DNA of 64,000 nucleotides from Streptomyces graminofaciens (GTDB taxonomy: Bacteria > Actinomycetota > Actinomycetes > Streptomycetales > Streptomycetaceae): the NCBI RefSeq assembly GCF_030294945.1, contig NZ_AP018448.1, positions 5,920,001 to 5,984,000 of the forward strand, given 5' to 3'. The notes beneath the pieces are model-generated. The model was not told the origin of the DNA, searched no databases, and saw only the letters and a program-made list of their open reading frames with translations. Shown here in pieces: positions 25,401-32,295 of this stretch (position 1 is the first letter of the stretch; each line of letters begins with the position of its first letter). Position numbers and translations under genes: made by a program.

Positions 25401-26374
25401 TGCACGGTCGTCTCCCGGAGCTCCCGCAGGTCGACCCGTTCCGGGATGCCCAGGTTCTCCACGAGGTCTTCGGGGAGTGCGGGCAGATCCAGGGCGCAGG
25501 CCCGGGCGGCGCCCAGCAGCAGTGCGAGACGCCTCACGCGCACCTTCTGCGGGTCGTGCAGCCATCCCCCCACGGTGAAGTCGTCCTCGAACTGCCCGAG
25601 ACGGTCGCACGCCTCCCAAAGGGGTGAACGCAGGCCCTGGATCAGTCGCCCGATGACAGCCCGGCCGAACAGATCCTTCAAGTAGTCACCGCGCAGAGGC
25701 AGTTGAGCCACCAGGTCCTTGTACGCGCCTCCCTGGGCCCTGCGGACACGGGTGTCCTGGTCGAGCCACTGGTGGAACAGCCACCACCCGATGTCGGACT
25801 TCGCTCCCGGCCGGCCGTACGAGGCGCGTCGTGCCAGGCGCTCGTGTCCGTCGTCGAAGAACTTCTCGAAGGCGCCGCGATCTTCCTTGGCCTCTGTGAG
25901 CCGCAGGTCCGTGGGCCGTACGTCCAGCCGCCGTGCCGCCGTGCGTACCCACAGCGTCTGGGACAGGAAGGGGGTGAGTGTCAGCAGCGCGACCTCCACG
26001 GGATGGAAGTCCCAGGCCGCGGCTGCCGTCGCCGGCACCAACTGGCTGACGCGACCGTGGAACCGGACGGCGAACGCCTGGTCCCACCACGGGTCGTCGG
26101 CCAGTTCCCGTGCGTCTTCGTCGTGCAGGGCGGCGAGCGCCGAGGCGATGTCGCAGGCCGCCGCGCGTACCGGGTCACGGTCCCGGCCCTCCGGTACGCG
26201 CTCCCAGAGCGGGGAGCCCGCGACTTCCCGCGCCCAGTCGTGAGGCGCGTCCCCCGCCCCCTCCACCGGGGGCGGAGGCGCCGCGTAGTAGTTGTTCACC
26301 GTGTGCGCCTGCGTCAACCCGCCGTGGATCGCGCCGCCGGCCATGCTGTTGTGCGTCCCGCCCTGCTCCGTCAC
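22445..26374 (-). CDS. Large GHKL/HSP90-type ATPase with winged-helix-like C-terminal repeats
   Basis: An orphan 1309-residue protein. An NNYY tag sits at residues 27-30 after a Gly-rich start. Residues about 50-400 are helical, with no recognised fold. A GHKL (HSP90/gyrase B/MutL-type) ATP-binding domain follows: N-box AIRELYQNALDA (431-442, Glu434 and Asn438), G1 box CRDNGIGMGEAEL (484-496), G2 SRFGIGVLSYF (531-541) and G3 GTTIRL (588-593). An HSP90-like middle region runs to about 840. About seven repeats of some 64 residues occupy 850-1290, ending in patterns such as ERLARYGFVV, HRLRERGLTV, DRLRELGVV and DRLRGLGIDV, compatible with winged helix-turn-helix units. Related architectures have been predicted as regulators in bacterial conflict systems; function here is inferred only. 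It is convergent with the acetyltransferase gene (12-bp gap). Confidence 0.8.
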   Translation of the reverse strand: MTEQGGTHNSMAGGAIHGGLTQAHTVNNYYAAPPPPVEGAGDAPHDWAREVAGSPLWERVPEGRDRDPVRAAACDIASALAALHDEDARELADDPWWDQAFAVRFHGRVSQLVPATAAAAWDFHPVEVALLTLTPFLSQTLWVRTAARRLDVRPTDLRLTEAKEDRGAFEKFFDDGHERLARRASYGRPGAKSDIGWWLFHQWLDQDTRVRRAQGGAYKDLVAQLPLRGDYLKDLFGRAVIGRLIQGLRSPLWEACDRLGQFEDDFTVGGWLHDPQKVRVRRLALLLGAARACALDLPALPEDLVENLGIPERVDLRELRETTVHRAVWNDDHGPLVLVADCRHEAAVEALRRHVAHVDELLGDIHRATWNVETLQPLRTLPQRASAERVKPARREDGQPEFGSYGKFHVDPRRVQNLLMGDQLYRSPGLAIRELYQNALDACRYRKARTDFLALRGGTAPDDWKGEIVFEQGVAEDGRPYLECRDNGIGMGEAELMRVFARAGTRFTDLTDVRNERSEWEDAGIRMYPVSRFGIGVLSYFMIADEIEVVTRKLAANLDWTEPCFQVAIYGPNHLFRIRECRGRKEPGTTIRLYLRDNAPSCVTELTRLLGVAEFDTRAEHGARSESWPAGVYRSHEEGHHDRAIEAYGPLVPGPQAEGADVPSVVWCNSGGAVLVDGILTTPVVRRAALATTWAERRMHSYTGRGKTLRGAVVNLTGERVPKLSVDRLQILGDVAPDVADLLGAAVGHLVASDSELLDFSWIAHVAETHLKVADIIVEGVMAADRELRLPDGRTFRPAVVGCLPQDADFLGWVRSRERLSRPVPDAVLLWRLLAHGEAGPLMELVPELGEPNRLLPARPSDVAVWEAYDEPWDRPGYVLATAADVGLSAREFAKRAGELVAADIEPDRYPVDTPDPNDLAVLSRDLDGHGPWLSRTDPVPLRHFLRAHVKLDLAISQIAERLARYGFVVSAADTLPDRPAGTELRLLLGPGQGDGAWPQGDTEVPPGHVLWVAEDTGLSVSEVCHRLRERGLTVVEPPERHGAHDTKLLTETLDTTSPHWFRLGDEVSFDHIKQASKTCRMSVDDVIAVLGTYGLQLVKPRRTELTPLDRELLGFATSTDFEHGWILPDNVQFSDVMEVAEATGLSWAATADRLRELGVVCPLVFPEELSAEDAAALNVNLDLWRSRNTRQVDVTTVDLLITARRLRMPVGDTLALLESYGLRGPDHELPDIDDLHSALVLLSRDLDGRSPWIFPDTPVPLSHIVAASKTLGITVLQVADRLRGLGIDVPDVAETVRAAVARLPRSAG

Positions 26375-26434
26375 GCGGTCAAGCGTAGGAGCAACTCCCC
26401 CGCGCCCAAAGGGAAGGCGGCAGGTCGGCCATGG

Positions 26435-27250
26435 CTAGCCGAACTGCACCGACCGCTTCGCCAGCCCGCCCCAGAACCCGTCGATCACCGACTTCTGCGC
26501 GTCCAGCTCGCCCGCCGCCTCCGCCGCCCCCATGGTCACGAACAGCGGTGCGAAGTGTTCCGTGCGGGGGTGGGCCAGTTGGCTCGCCGGGGACTTGCGG
26601 GCGAAGTCCAGCAGGGCGTCCCAGTCGCGGGACTCCAGTGCCCGGTGGCCCCAGTCGTCGAACTCCGTCGACCAGGACGGGGTCCCGGGGTGCCGCAGCG
26701 CGGACAGGTTGTGGGTGAAGAAGCCGGAGCCGACGATCAGGACGCCCTCGTCGCGCAGGGGGGCCAGTTTGCGGCCGATGTCCATCAGGCGGACCGGGTC
26801 CAGGGTCGGCATGGAGATCTGGAGGACCGGGATGTCGGCCTCGGGGAACATCTCGACGAGGGGGACGTACGCCCCGTGGTCCAGGCCCCGGTCCGGGATG
26901 TCCTGGACGGGGATGCCGGGGGCCCGGAGGAGCTTGCGGACCGAGGCCGCCAGCTCGGGGGCGCCAGGGGCACCGTACTGGACCTTGTAGTAGTGCTCGG
27001 GGAAGCCCCAGAAGTCGTAAACCAGGGGGACGGTCTCGACCGCGCCGAGGGCGAGGGGGGCCTCCTCCCAGTGGGCGGAGACCATGAGGATAGCCCGGGG
27101 GCGCGGCAGGTCCGCGGACCAGGCGGCCAGTTCCCCGGGCCAGATCGGGTCGTCGGCGAGCGGTGGGGCCCCGTGGCTCAGGTACAGGGCGGGCATGCGT
27201 TCCACGGCGGGGCTTTCCTCGGTGACCGTGGCGGCGGCGGACGCGGACAT
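26435..27250 (-). CDS. DODA-type extradiol aromatic ring-opening dioxygenase
   Basis: A 271-residue class III (LigB-fold) dioxygenase similar to 4,5-DOPA extradiol dioxygenase, YgiD-type. It should bind Fe2+ or Zn2+ and cleave catecholic rings. Metal ligands are visible: YLSHGAPPL (first His, about residue 25), RGLDHGAYVPL (second His, about 125), GSGFFTHNL and PRTEHFAPLFV. The start ATG 27250 gives the usual family length; the upstream ATG (27307) would add 19 unsupported residues. It is divergent from a MarR regulator across a 254-bp gap, a frequent pairing in which the MarR protein controls the oxygenase. Confidence 0.88.
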   Translation of the reverse strand: MSASAAATVTEESPAVERMPALYLSHGAPPLADDPIWPGELAAWSADLPRPRAILMVSAHWEEAPLALGAVETVPLVYDFWGFPEHYYKVQYGAPGAPELAASVRKLLRAPGIPVQDIPDRGLDHGAYVPLVEMFPEADIPVLQISMPTLDPVRLMDIGRKLAPLRDEGVLIVGSGFFTHNLSALRHPGTPSWSTEFDDWGHRALESRDWDALLDFARKSPASQLAHPRTEHFAPLFVTMGAAEAAGELDAQKSVIDGFWGGLAKRSVQFG

Positions 27251-27425
27251 AGGGGTGACTCCCTCAATACACGCGACACTCACAGCACACACGGCATATG
27301 CGTTCACACACGCCCCAGTGGGCGGCTGCGGTCGCTTCAGACTCTTCGAGCACTTGCGACTGTTCGGGCACTTCAGATGCTTCAGATACTTCGGATCACT
27401 TGAGACTCCTCAGTACTCCCCAGTT

Positions 27426-27480
27426 ATTGAAGTCTCAATATTTCTCGTTTCACCTTACATCTCTATAGTTCAATTTTCAA
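27426..27480. promoter_or_regulatory. Candidate MarR operators in dioxygenase/marR gap
   Basis: An AT-rich island in otherwise GC-rich DNA contains the inverted repeat ATTGA-AGTC-TCAAT (27426-27439) and GTTCAATTTTCAAG (about 27468-27481), in which TTGAA-like half sites repeat. This is typical of MarR sites near divergent promoters. Upstream (about 27330-27420) lies a degenerate 9-10-bp repeat of ACTTCAGAT-like units. Confidence 0.45.
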
Positions 27481-27504
27481 GAAGGGTGCTCGTACAGTGG
27501 GGTC

Positions 27505-28011
27505 ATGAACTCCGCATCCGCCGACGACGAAACCCGCTGGCTCACCGACGACGAACAGCGCACCTGGCTCGCATATGTGCAGGCCCAGACCCTTCTCGAC
27601 GACCATCTCGACCGACAGCTGCAGCGCGACGCGGGCATGCCGCACCTCTACTACCACCTACTGGTGGTGCTCTCCGGCGTACCGGAGCGGCGGCTGCGGA
27701 TGACCGAGCTGGCCATGCACACGAAGATCACGCGCTCGCGGCTGTCGCACGCCGTCGCCCGGCTGGAGAAGAACGGATGGGTGCGGCGCGAGGACTGCCC
27801 GACCGACAAGCGGGGGCAGCTCGCCGTACTGACCGACGCCGGCTACGAGACGCTGGAGAGGAGCGCGCCGGGACATGTGACCGCCGTCCGCCAGGCCCTC
27901 TTCGACCGACTCACCCCCGCACAGCAGAAGGCCCTCGGCGAGATCATGGAGATCATCGCCGAGGGCCTTCAGCCGAAAGAAGCGGGTGCGGACCTGCCAT
28001 GGCTGCGCTAG
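27505..28011 (+). CDS. MarR-family transcriptional regulator
   Basis: A 168-residue winged-helix dimeric regulator. The recognition region RMTELAMHTKITRSRLSHAVARLEKNGWV (about 72-100) is followed by the wing RREDCPTDKRGQLAVLT (about 101-117), with the conserved Asp-x-Arg element of MarR wings. Helical dimerisation segments lie at both ends. ATG 27505. It lies divergent from the dioxygenase and probably represses it and itself until an aromatic ligand binds; this is inference from arrangement. It ends in a hairpin shared with the convergent transporter. Confidence 0.9.
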   Translation: MNSASADDETRWLTDDEQRTWLAYVQAQTLLDDHLDRQLQRDAGMPHLYYHLLVVLSGVPERRLRMTELAMHTKITRSRLSHAVARLEKNGWVRREDCPTDKRGQLAVLTDAGYETLERSAPGHVTAVRQALFDRLTPAQQKALGEIMEIIAEGLQPKEAGADLPWLR

Positions 28012-28012
28012 G

Positions 28013-28029
28013 GCGCCCCCATGGGGCGC
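28013..28029. terminator. Bidirectional terminator between marR and DHA2 gene
   Basis: A 7-bp GC stem (GCGCCCC/GGGGCGC) with a 3-base loop in the 22-bp convergent gap. Confidence 0.5.
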
Positions 28030-28033
28030 GACG

Positions 28034-29569
28034 TCAGTGGGCCACCACCGGCACCCTCAGCTCGTCCTCCGCACCCTCGCCCGCCGCACTCGAACCCATG
28101 TCCGGTTTACCCGTATTGACAAGAGTGAACGCAATCGTGGCAGACACGAACAGAATGCCGACGGCGAACCAGATCGCATTGGTGTAGCCGTGCACCATGC
28201 CCTGCAGTTCGACCAGTTGCTCGGCCGGCTTGGACGTGGCCGTGGCGATGTGGTCCTTGACGTAGGCGGTCGTCGCCGAGGCGGCGACCGTGTTCAGCAG
28301 GGCCGTACCGATGGCACCGCCCACCTGCTGCGAGGTGTTGACCATCGCGGAGGCGACACCCGCGTCCCGCGGCTCGACCCCGTGCGTGGCCAGTGACATC
28401 GCCGGCATGAACGCCGTACCCATGCCCAGACCGAGCAGCAGCTGGGCCGGCAGCAGCAGACCCGCGTACGAGGAGTCGATCTCCATCTGGGTCAGCAGGA
28501 GCATGCCGAGACCGGCGACCAGGAAGCCCGGCGCCATCAGCAGGCGCGGCGGGACCCGGGTCATCAGGCGGGTGCCGATCTGGGTGGATCCGATGATCAT
28601 GCCCGCGATCATCGGCAGGAAGGCGAAACCGGTCTTGACCGGGGAGTATCCCTTCACGATCTGCAGGTAGTAGGTCAGGAAGAGGAACAGGCCGAACATC
28701 GCGATGATCGCGAGGCCGAGCGAGAGGTAGACACCGCCGCGGTTGCGCTCGGTGATCACGCGCAGCGGCAGCAGCGGGGCCTTGACCTTGGACTCGACGA
28801 GCACGAACGTCGCGAGGAGCACCGCCGAGGCTATGAACAGGGTGATCGTCATCGAGTCGCCCCAGCCGTCGGACTCGGCGCGCGTGAAGCCGTAGACCAG
28901 CGAGACCAGGCCCAGGGTGGACAGGATCACGCCGGGGATGTCGAGCGGCGAGCGGTTGCGGCCGCCCTGCGGCTCACGGATGACGAAGTACGCGCCGGCC
29001 GCGGCGATCACCGCGAACGGGATGTTGACGAAGAACGTCCAGCGCCAGTCCAGGTACTCGGTGAGGAAGCCGCCGAGGATCAGACCGACGGCGCCGCCGC
29101 CACCCGCGATCGCGCCGTAGATGCCGAACGCCTTGGCGCGCTCCTTCGCGTCGGTGAACATCACCGCGAGGAGGGAGAGCGCGGCGGGCGCGAGCAGCGC
29201 GCCGAAGGCGCCCTGGAGCGCGCGGGCGCCCAGCATCATCGCCTCACCGGTGGCCGCGCCGCCCAGCGCCGAGGCACCGGCGAAACCGATCAAACCGGTG
29301 ACGAAGGTGCGCTTGCGGCCCCACAGGTCGGAGATACGACCACCGAAGAGCAGCAGGCCGCCGAAGGCCAGCGCGTACGCCGTGATGACCCACTGGCGGT
29401 TGCCGTCGGAGATCCCGAGGTCCTGCTGGGCGGACGGCAGGGCGATGTTCACGATGGTCGCGTCGAGCACGACCATCAGCTGGGCGAGCGCGATGAAGAC
29501 GAGCGCTTTCCAGCGGTTGGAGTGCGAGTCGTCCACCGACTCGGGGACGGTTCGGACTGTTTCAGACAT
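28034..29569 (-). CDS. MFS multidrug exporter, DHA2 family, 14-TM
   Basis: A 511-residue drug:H+ antiporter. The first helix, LAQLMVVLDATIVNIALPS, carries motif D1, and FGGRISDLWGRKRTFVTG is motif A. Fourteen helices reach residue 480, followed by a short acidic tail. The chosen ATG (29569) begins MSETVRTVP. An upstream in-frame start would add 33 Phe/Arg-rich residues without codon bias. The TetR gene upstream is in the same direction (210-bp gap containing three GGGGCGCC repeats), so it may be a regulated efflux pair. Confidence 0.87.
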   Translation of the reverse strand: MSETVRTVPESVDDSHSNRWKALVFIALAQLMVVLDATIVNIALPSAQQDLGISDGNRQWVITAYALAFGGLLLFGGRISDLWGRKRTFVTGLIGFAGASALGGAATGEAMMLGARALQGAFGALLAPAALSLLAVMFTDAKERAKAFGIYGAIAGGGGAVGLILGGFLTEYLDWRWTFFVNIPFAVIAAAGAYFVIREPQGGRNRSPLDIPGVILSTLGLVSLVYGFTRAESDGWGDSMTITLFIASAVLLATFVLVESKVKAPLLPLRVITERNRGGVYLSLGLAIIAMFGLFLFLTYYLQIVKGYSPVKTGFAFLPMIAGMIIGSTQIGTRLMTRVPPRLLMAPGFLVAGLGMLLLTQMEIDSSYAGLLLPAQLLLGLGMGTAFMPAMSLATHGVEPRDAGVASAMVNTSQQVGGAIGTALLNTVAASATTAYVKDHIATATSKPAEQLVELQGMVHGYTNAIWFAVGILFVSATIAFTLVNTGKPDMGSSAAGEGAEDELRVPVVAH

Positions 29570-29779
29570 GGGGGTACCCACTTCAGGACTTCGGAAGTAA
29601 CGCGGAAATGGAAAGAACGAGCAGGAAGAGCGACAGAAAGGGCGAACAGAAGGGACGAACAAGAACAAGGAACGGTCAGGGACGACTCGTCGACGTTGAC
29701 GGCCGGAGGTCGGGGCGCCGGGGCGCCGAGACGCTGGGGCGCCGGCGCGCTGTCTTGGTGGGTTCAGGGGCGGCCGGGA

Positions 29780-30424
29780 TCAGGCCCGGCGCAGGTCCTC
29801 CACGGTCACGGCCGTGCCGGGCAGTTCGGAGCGGGCCGGGGCCCGCAGACCGTCCAGGAACAGCTGCAGATGGCGGTGTACGAAGCGGTCGACGCCCTCG
29901 CACGCGACACCGGCCGGCGGTCTGCTGAGCTGGCCGACGGCGATCATCAGGTCCCCGACACCGACGTCGGCGCGGAGCTGCCCGGCGTCCCGGGCCCGCT
30001 CCATGACCTCGCCGACCAGCTCCTCCAGCCGCCGGCGCGCCGCCTCCAGATCCGGGTGGTGCTTGTCGAACGTGCTCTGGACCATCGGACAGAGCGCGCT
30101 GATCCGTTCGTCGGCCGAGGTGTGCACGAAGCGCGACAGCGCCTCGAAGGCGTCGCCGGTCTCGGCGAGCGCGACCTCCGCCGCCAGCCCCGTACGGTCC
30201 ATCACCGAGCAGACGACCTCACGGACCAGCGCGTCACGGTCCGGGAAGTTGCGGTACAGCGTGGCGTTGCCGACCCCGGCCCGGCGGGCGATCTCGTCGA
30301 GCGGCACCTCGGGGCCGAACTCGACGAACATCTCCCGGGCGGCGGTGACGATCCGCTCCCGGTTGCGCAGAGCGTCGGCCCGCGGGCGGGACACCTTGCG
30401 CTGCACGGGGGTGGCGGTCTCCAC
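29780..30424 (-). CDS. TetR-family repressor
   Basis: A 214-residue TetR protein. The N-terminal helix-turn-helix spans NRERIVTAAREMFVEFGPEVPLDEIARRAGVGNATLYRNFPDRDALV (about 22-68); the C-terminal ligand domain is helical. Start is GTG at 30424. Two identical-spacing perfect inverted repeats (30466-30482 and 30506-30522) lie 42-98 bases upstream, suggesting autoregulation. The DHA2 exporter downstream is the likely target. Confidence 0.88.
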   Translation of the reverse strand: METATPVQRKVSRPRADALRNRERIVTAAREMFVEFGPEVPLDEIARRAGVGNATLYRNFPDRDALVREVVCSVMDRTGLAAEVALAETGDAFEALSRFVHTSADERISALCPMVQSTFDKHHPDLEAARRRLEELVGEVMERARDAGQLRADVGVGDLMIAVGQLSRPPAGVACEGVDRFVHRHLQLFLDGLRAPARSELPGTAVTVEDLRRA

Positions 30425-30465
30425 GGCGTACTCCTCGGTTCTCGACCATCTTCAGGGCGACCATC

Positions 30466-30482
30466 CGGGGATGGAGTCCCCG
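30466..30482. promoter_or_regulatory. TetR operator candidate O1
   Basis: CGGGGA-TGGAG-TCCCCG: perfect 6-bp arms with a 5-base spacer, upstream of the tetR start. Confidence 0.6.
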
Positions 30483-30505
30483 TTTCGCTCGGACACAGGT
30501 CTAAA

Positions 30506-30522
30506 CGGGGAACAGGTCCCCG
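30506..30522. promoter_or_regulatory. TetR operator candidate O2
   Basis: CGGGGA-ACAGG-TCCCCG: identical arms to O1, centre-to-centre distance 40 bp (about four turns), so both would be on the same DNA face. The flanks extend the symmetry (AA...TT). Confidence 0.6.
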
Positions 30523-30571
30523 GTTATTTCCCGCCCGGAAGTGATTTCACGTGACCTGGGTCACATTCATT

Positions 30572-30655
30572 GGAGTCCTGAGGCCCCCTCATTGAAGTCC
30601 TGAGTCCCACTTCGTTGAAGTCCTGAGTCCCACTTCGTCGGAGTCCTGAGTCCCA
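30572..30655. repeat. Tandem repeat, four copies of about 23 bp
   Basis: The core AGTCCTGAG recurs at 30574, 30596, 30619 and 30642 (periods 22, 23, 23). The central two units are nearly identical (TTGAAGTCCTGAGTCCCACT). The array lies in the 360-bp gap between tetR and the metalloprotease. Confidence 0.7.
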
Positions 30656-30784
30656 CCCGGTCGGGTCGTGGACCGGTGCCCACGTTCGGCCCATCCAGCG
30701 CGCGCCCCCGCACCCCTTCGGCACAGGGTGATTGAAGGGCGCAGCCTCTGCACGGGCGGCTGCCGTGGAGCGAAGGGCCCCTGC

Positions 30785-32092
30785 ATGCAGCAGCCGCACT
30801 CGCGAAAGCCACAGTCCGTAGGGCGCCGGATACGCCCGCGCCGCGTCGTCGCGCTCGCCTCGGTCACCGTCCTCACGCTCGCGGTCAGCACCTCCGCAGG
30901 CACCGGGCATCTGTTGGCGAAGGAGACGACGACGGCCGCGGGGGCCACGGCCCTGGCCCGCGGTTCGGCGCTCGGTCCCTGCATGATCCGCGGCCGGCTC
31001 GGCACCCAGATGTCGGAGGGCATCCCGACCCCGCCCGGCTACTCCCGTTCCACCGGCACGGTCCGCGCCCTCAACCTGATGGTCGACTTCTCCGACGCAC
31101 TCGGCGAGGGCAGCGCCATGGACCGCTTCGCGGAGTTCGCCCCGCAGACCCAGAAGTGGTTCAGGACCAGCAGTTACGGCCGTGTCGACTACCGGCCCGA
31201 GGCCCCGGTCACCGACTGGCTGCGGATGCCCCGCCCCTTCGAGGAGTACGGCATAGAGCGCGGCGCGCCCTTCGAGCCGGGGTACCGGCGGCTCGTCCGG
31301 GACATGGTGGCGGTCGCCGACCCGGTCGTGGACTTCCAGGCGTACGACCTCGTCAATGTCCTCGTCACCCCGAACGCGGGCCCCTCCGCCCTCGACACCG
31401 TCCTGTCGGTGACCTTCGCGGGGAACAGGGAGGCGCCGGTCGCGGACGGGGTCCCGATCTCCAACGCGTCGTTCGTCTACAGCCGGCAGGACGACGGCTC
31501 GGGCTCGTACGCGGAGACCGGCTACCGCGTCCTCCCGCACGAGAACGGCCATGTCTTCGGGCTGCCCGACCTCTACACACCCGAGGGCGGGGGCGCGGTC
31601 GGGCACTGGGACATCATGAGCGAGGACTGGGGGGTCGACAACGATCTGCTCGGCTGGCACAAGTGGAAGCTCGGCTGGCTGGACGGGACGCAGGTCAGCT
31701 GTGTGGCCGCCGGCGGGAGCGTCGAGTACACGCTGACCCCGCTCGCCGAACCCGGCGGCGCAAAGCTGGTCGTCGTCCCGCTCTCCTCCCGTACCGCGTA
31801 CGCCGTCGAGCTGCGCACCCGGGCCGGCAACGACGCCGCCGTGTGCCGGCCCGGCGTCCTCGTCTACCGGGTCGACGCCGACGTGGACACCGGCGAGGGG
31901 CCCATCAAGGTGTACGACTCCCGCCACGACAGCGGAGGCTGCACCCGCAGCCCCAACGTGCACGCCGAACTGTCCGACGCGCCCTTCGTCCCCGGCGAGA
32001 CCTTCCGGGACGTACGGGCGGGCGTCGAGATCACGGTGACGGGGACGGACGCCTCGGGGAACCACCGGGTACGGGTGACGCGGCAGGGGTGA
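30785..32092 (+). CDS. Secreted M6-type (immune inhibitor A-like) metalloprotease domain protein
   Basis: A 435-residue exported zinc protease. A twin-basic N-terminus (RRIRPRR) and a hydrophobic helix (VVALASVTVLTLAVSTSAG, about 21-39) form a signal peptide. The zinc site is HENGH at 252-256, an HExxH motif, followed by FGLPDLY and GHWDIMSEDWG. That last segment carries the Met-turn-like region common to M6 enzymes such as Bacillus InhA and Vibrio PrtV. The C-terminal about 130 residues are beta-rich. ATG 30785 is chosen (GAAGGG seven bases upstream), giving a clean signal peptide. Tandem repeats flank it on both sides. Substrate unknown. Confidence 0.82.
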   Translation: MQQPHSRKPQSVGRRIRPRRVVALASVTVLTLAVSTSAGTGHLLAKETTTAAGATALARGSALGPCMIRGRLGTQMSEGIPTPPGYSRSTGTVRALNLMVDFSDALGEGSAMDRFAEFAPQTQKWFRTSSYGRVDYRPEAPVTDWLRMPRPFEEYGIERGAPFEPGYRRLVRDMVAVADPVVDFQAYDLVNVLVTPNAGPSALDTVLSVTFAGNREAPVADGVPISNASFVYSRQDDGSGSYAETGYRVLPHENGHVFGLPDLYTPEGGGAVGHWDIMSEDWGVDNDLLGWHKWKLGWLDGTQVSCVAAGGSVEYTLTPLAEPGGAKLVVVPLSSRTAYAVELRTRAGNDAAVCRPGVLVYRVDADVDTGEGPIKVYDSRHDSGGCTRSPNVHAELSDAPFVPGETFRDVRAGVEITVTGTDASGNHRVRVTRQG

Positions 32093-32175
32093 CTCCTCAG
32101 GGGAGCAGGGGTGACTCCTCCGGGGACCAGGGGTGATGACTCCTCCGGGGACCAGGGGTGACTCCTCCGGAGAGA
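32085..32175. repeat. Tandem repeat, four copies of about 22-25 bp
   Basis: Units of type AGGGGTGACTCCTCCGGGGA recur four times; one has a 3-base insertion. The metalloprotease stop codon lies inside the first unit. Confidence 0.7.
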
Positions 32176-32192
32176 AGGCCGGTGCTTCCGAG

Positions 32193-32222
32193 GGGCGCGG
32201 GGAACCGCGCGAGCAACCACAC
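32193..32222 (+). repeat. Dispersed Streptomyces-type repeat, copy 2
   Basis: GGGGCGCGGGGAACCGCGCG then AGCAACCAC: same family as at 19044-19086 (other strand) and 33967-33998. Confidence 0.55.
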
Positions 32223-32295
32223 GCGACCCGCACCCGCCTACGCACCCCACCCCCGAGCTCATGGGCGCCCGACCCGGACCGATTACCGTGACCCC

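Noticed and set aside
23240..25627. Long plus-strand frame opposite the HSP90-like gene
   Set aside because: No domain or motif and poor codon bias; the minus strand has all GHKL motifs.
30572..30655. CRISPR-like repeats
   Set aside because: Direct tandem units of 22-23 bp without unique spacers.
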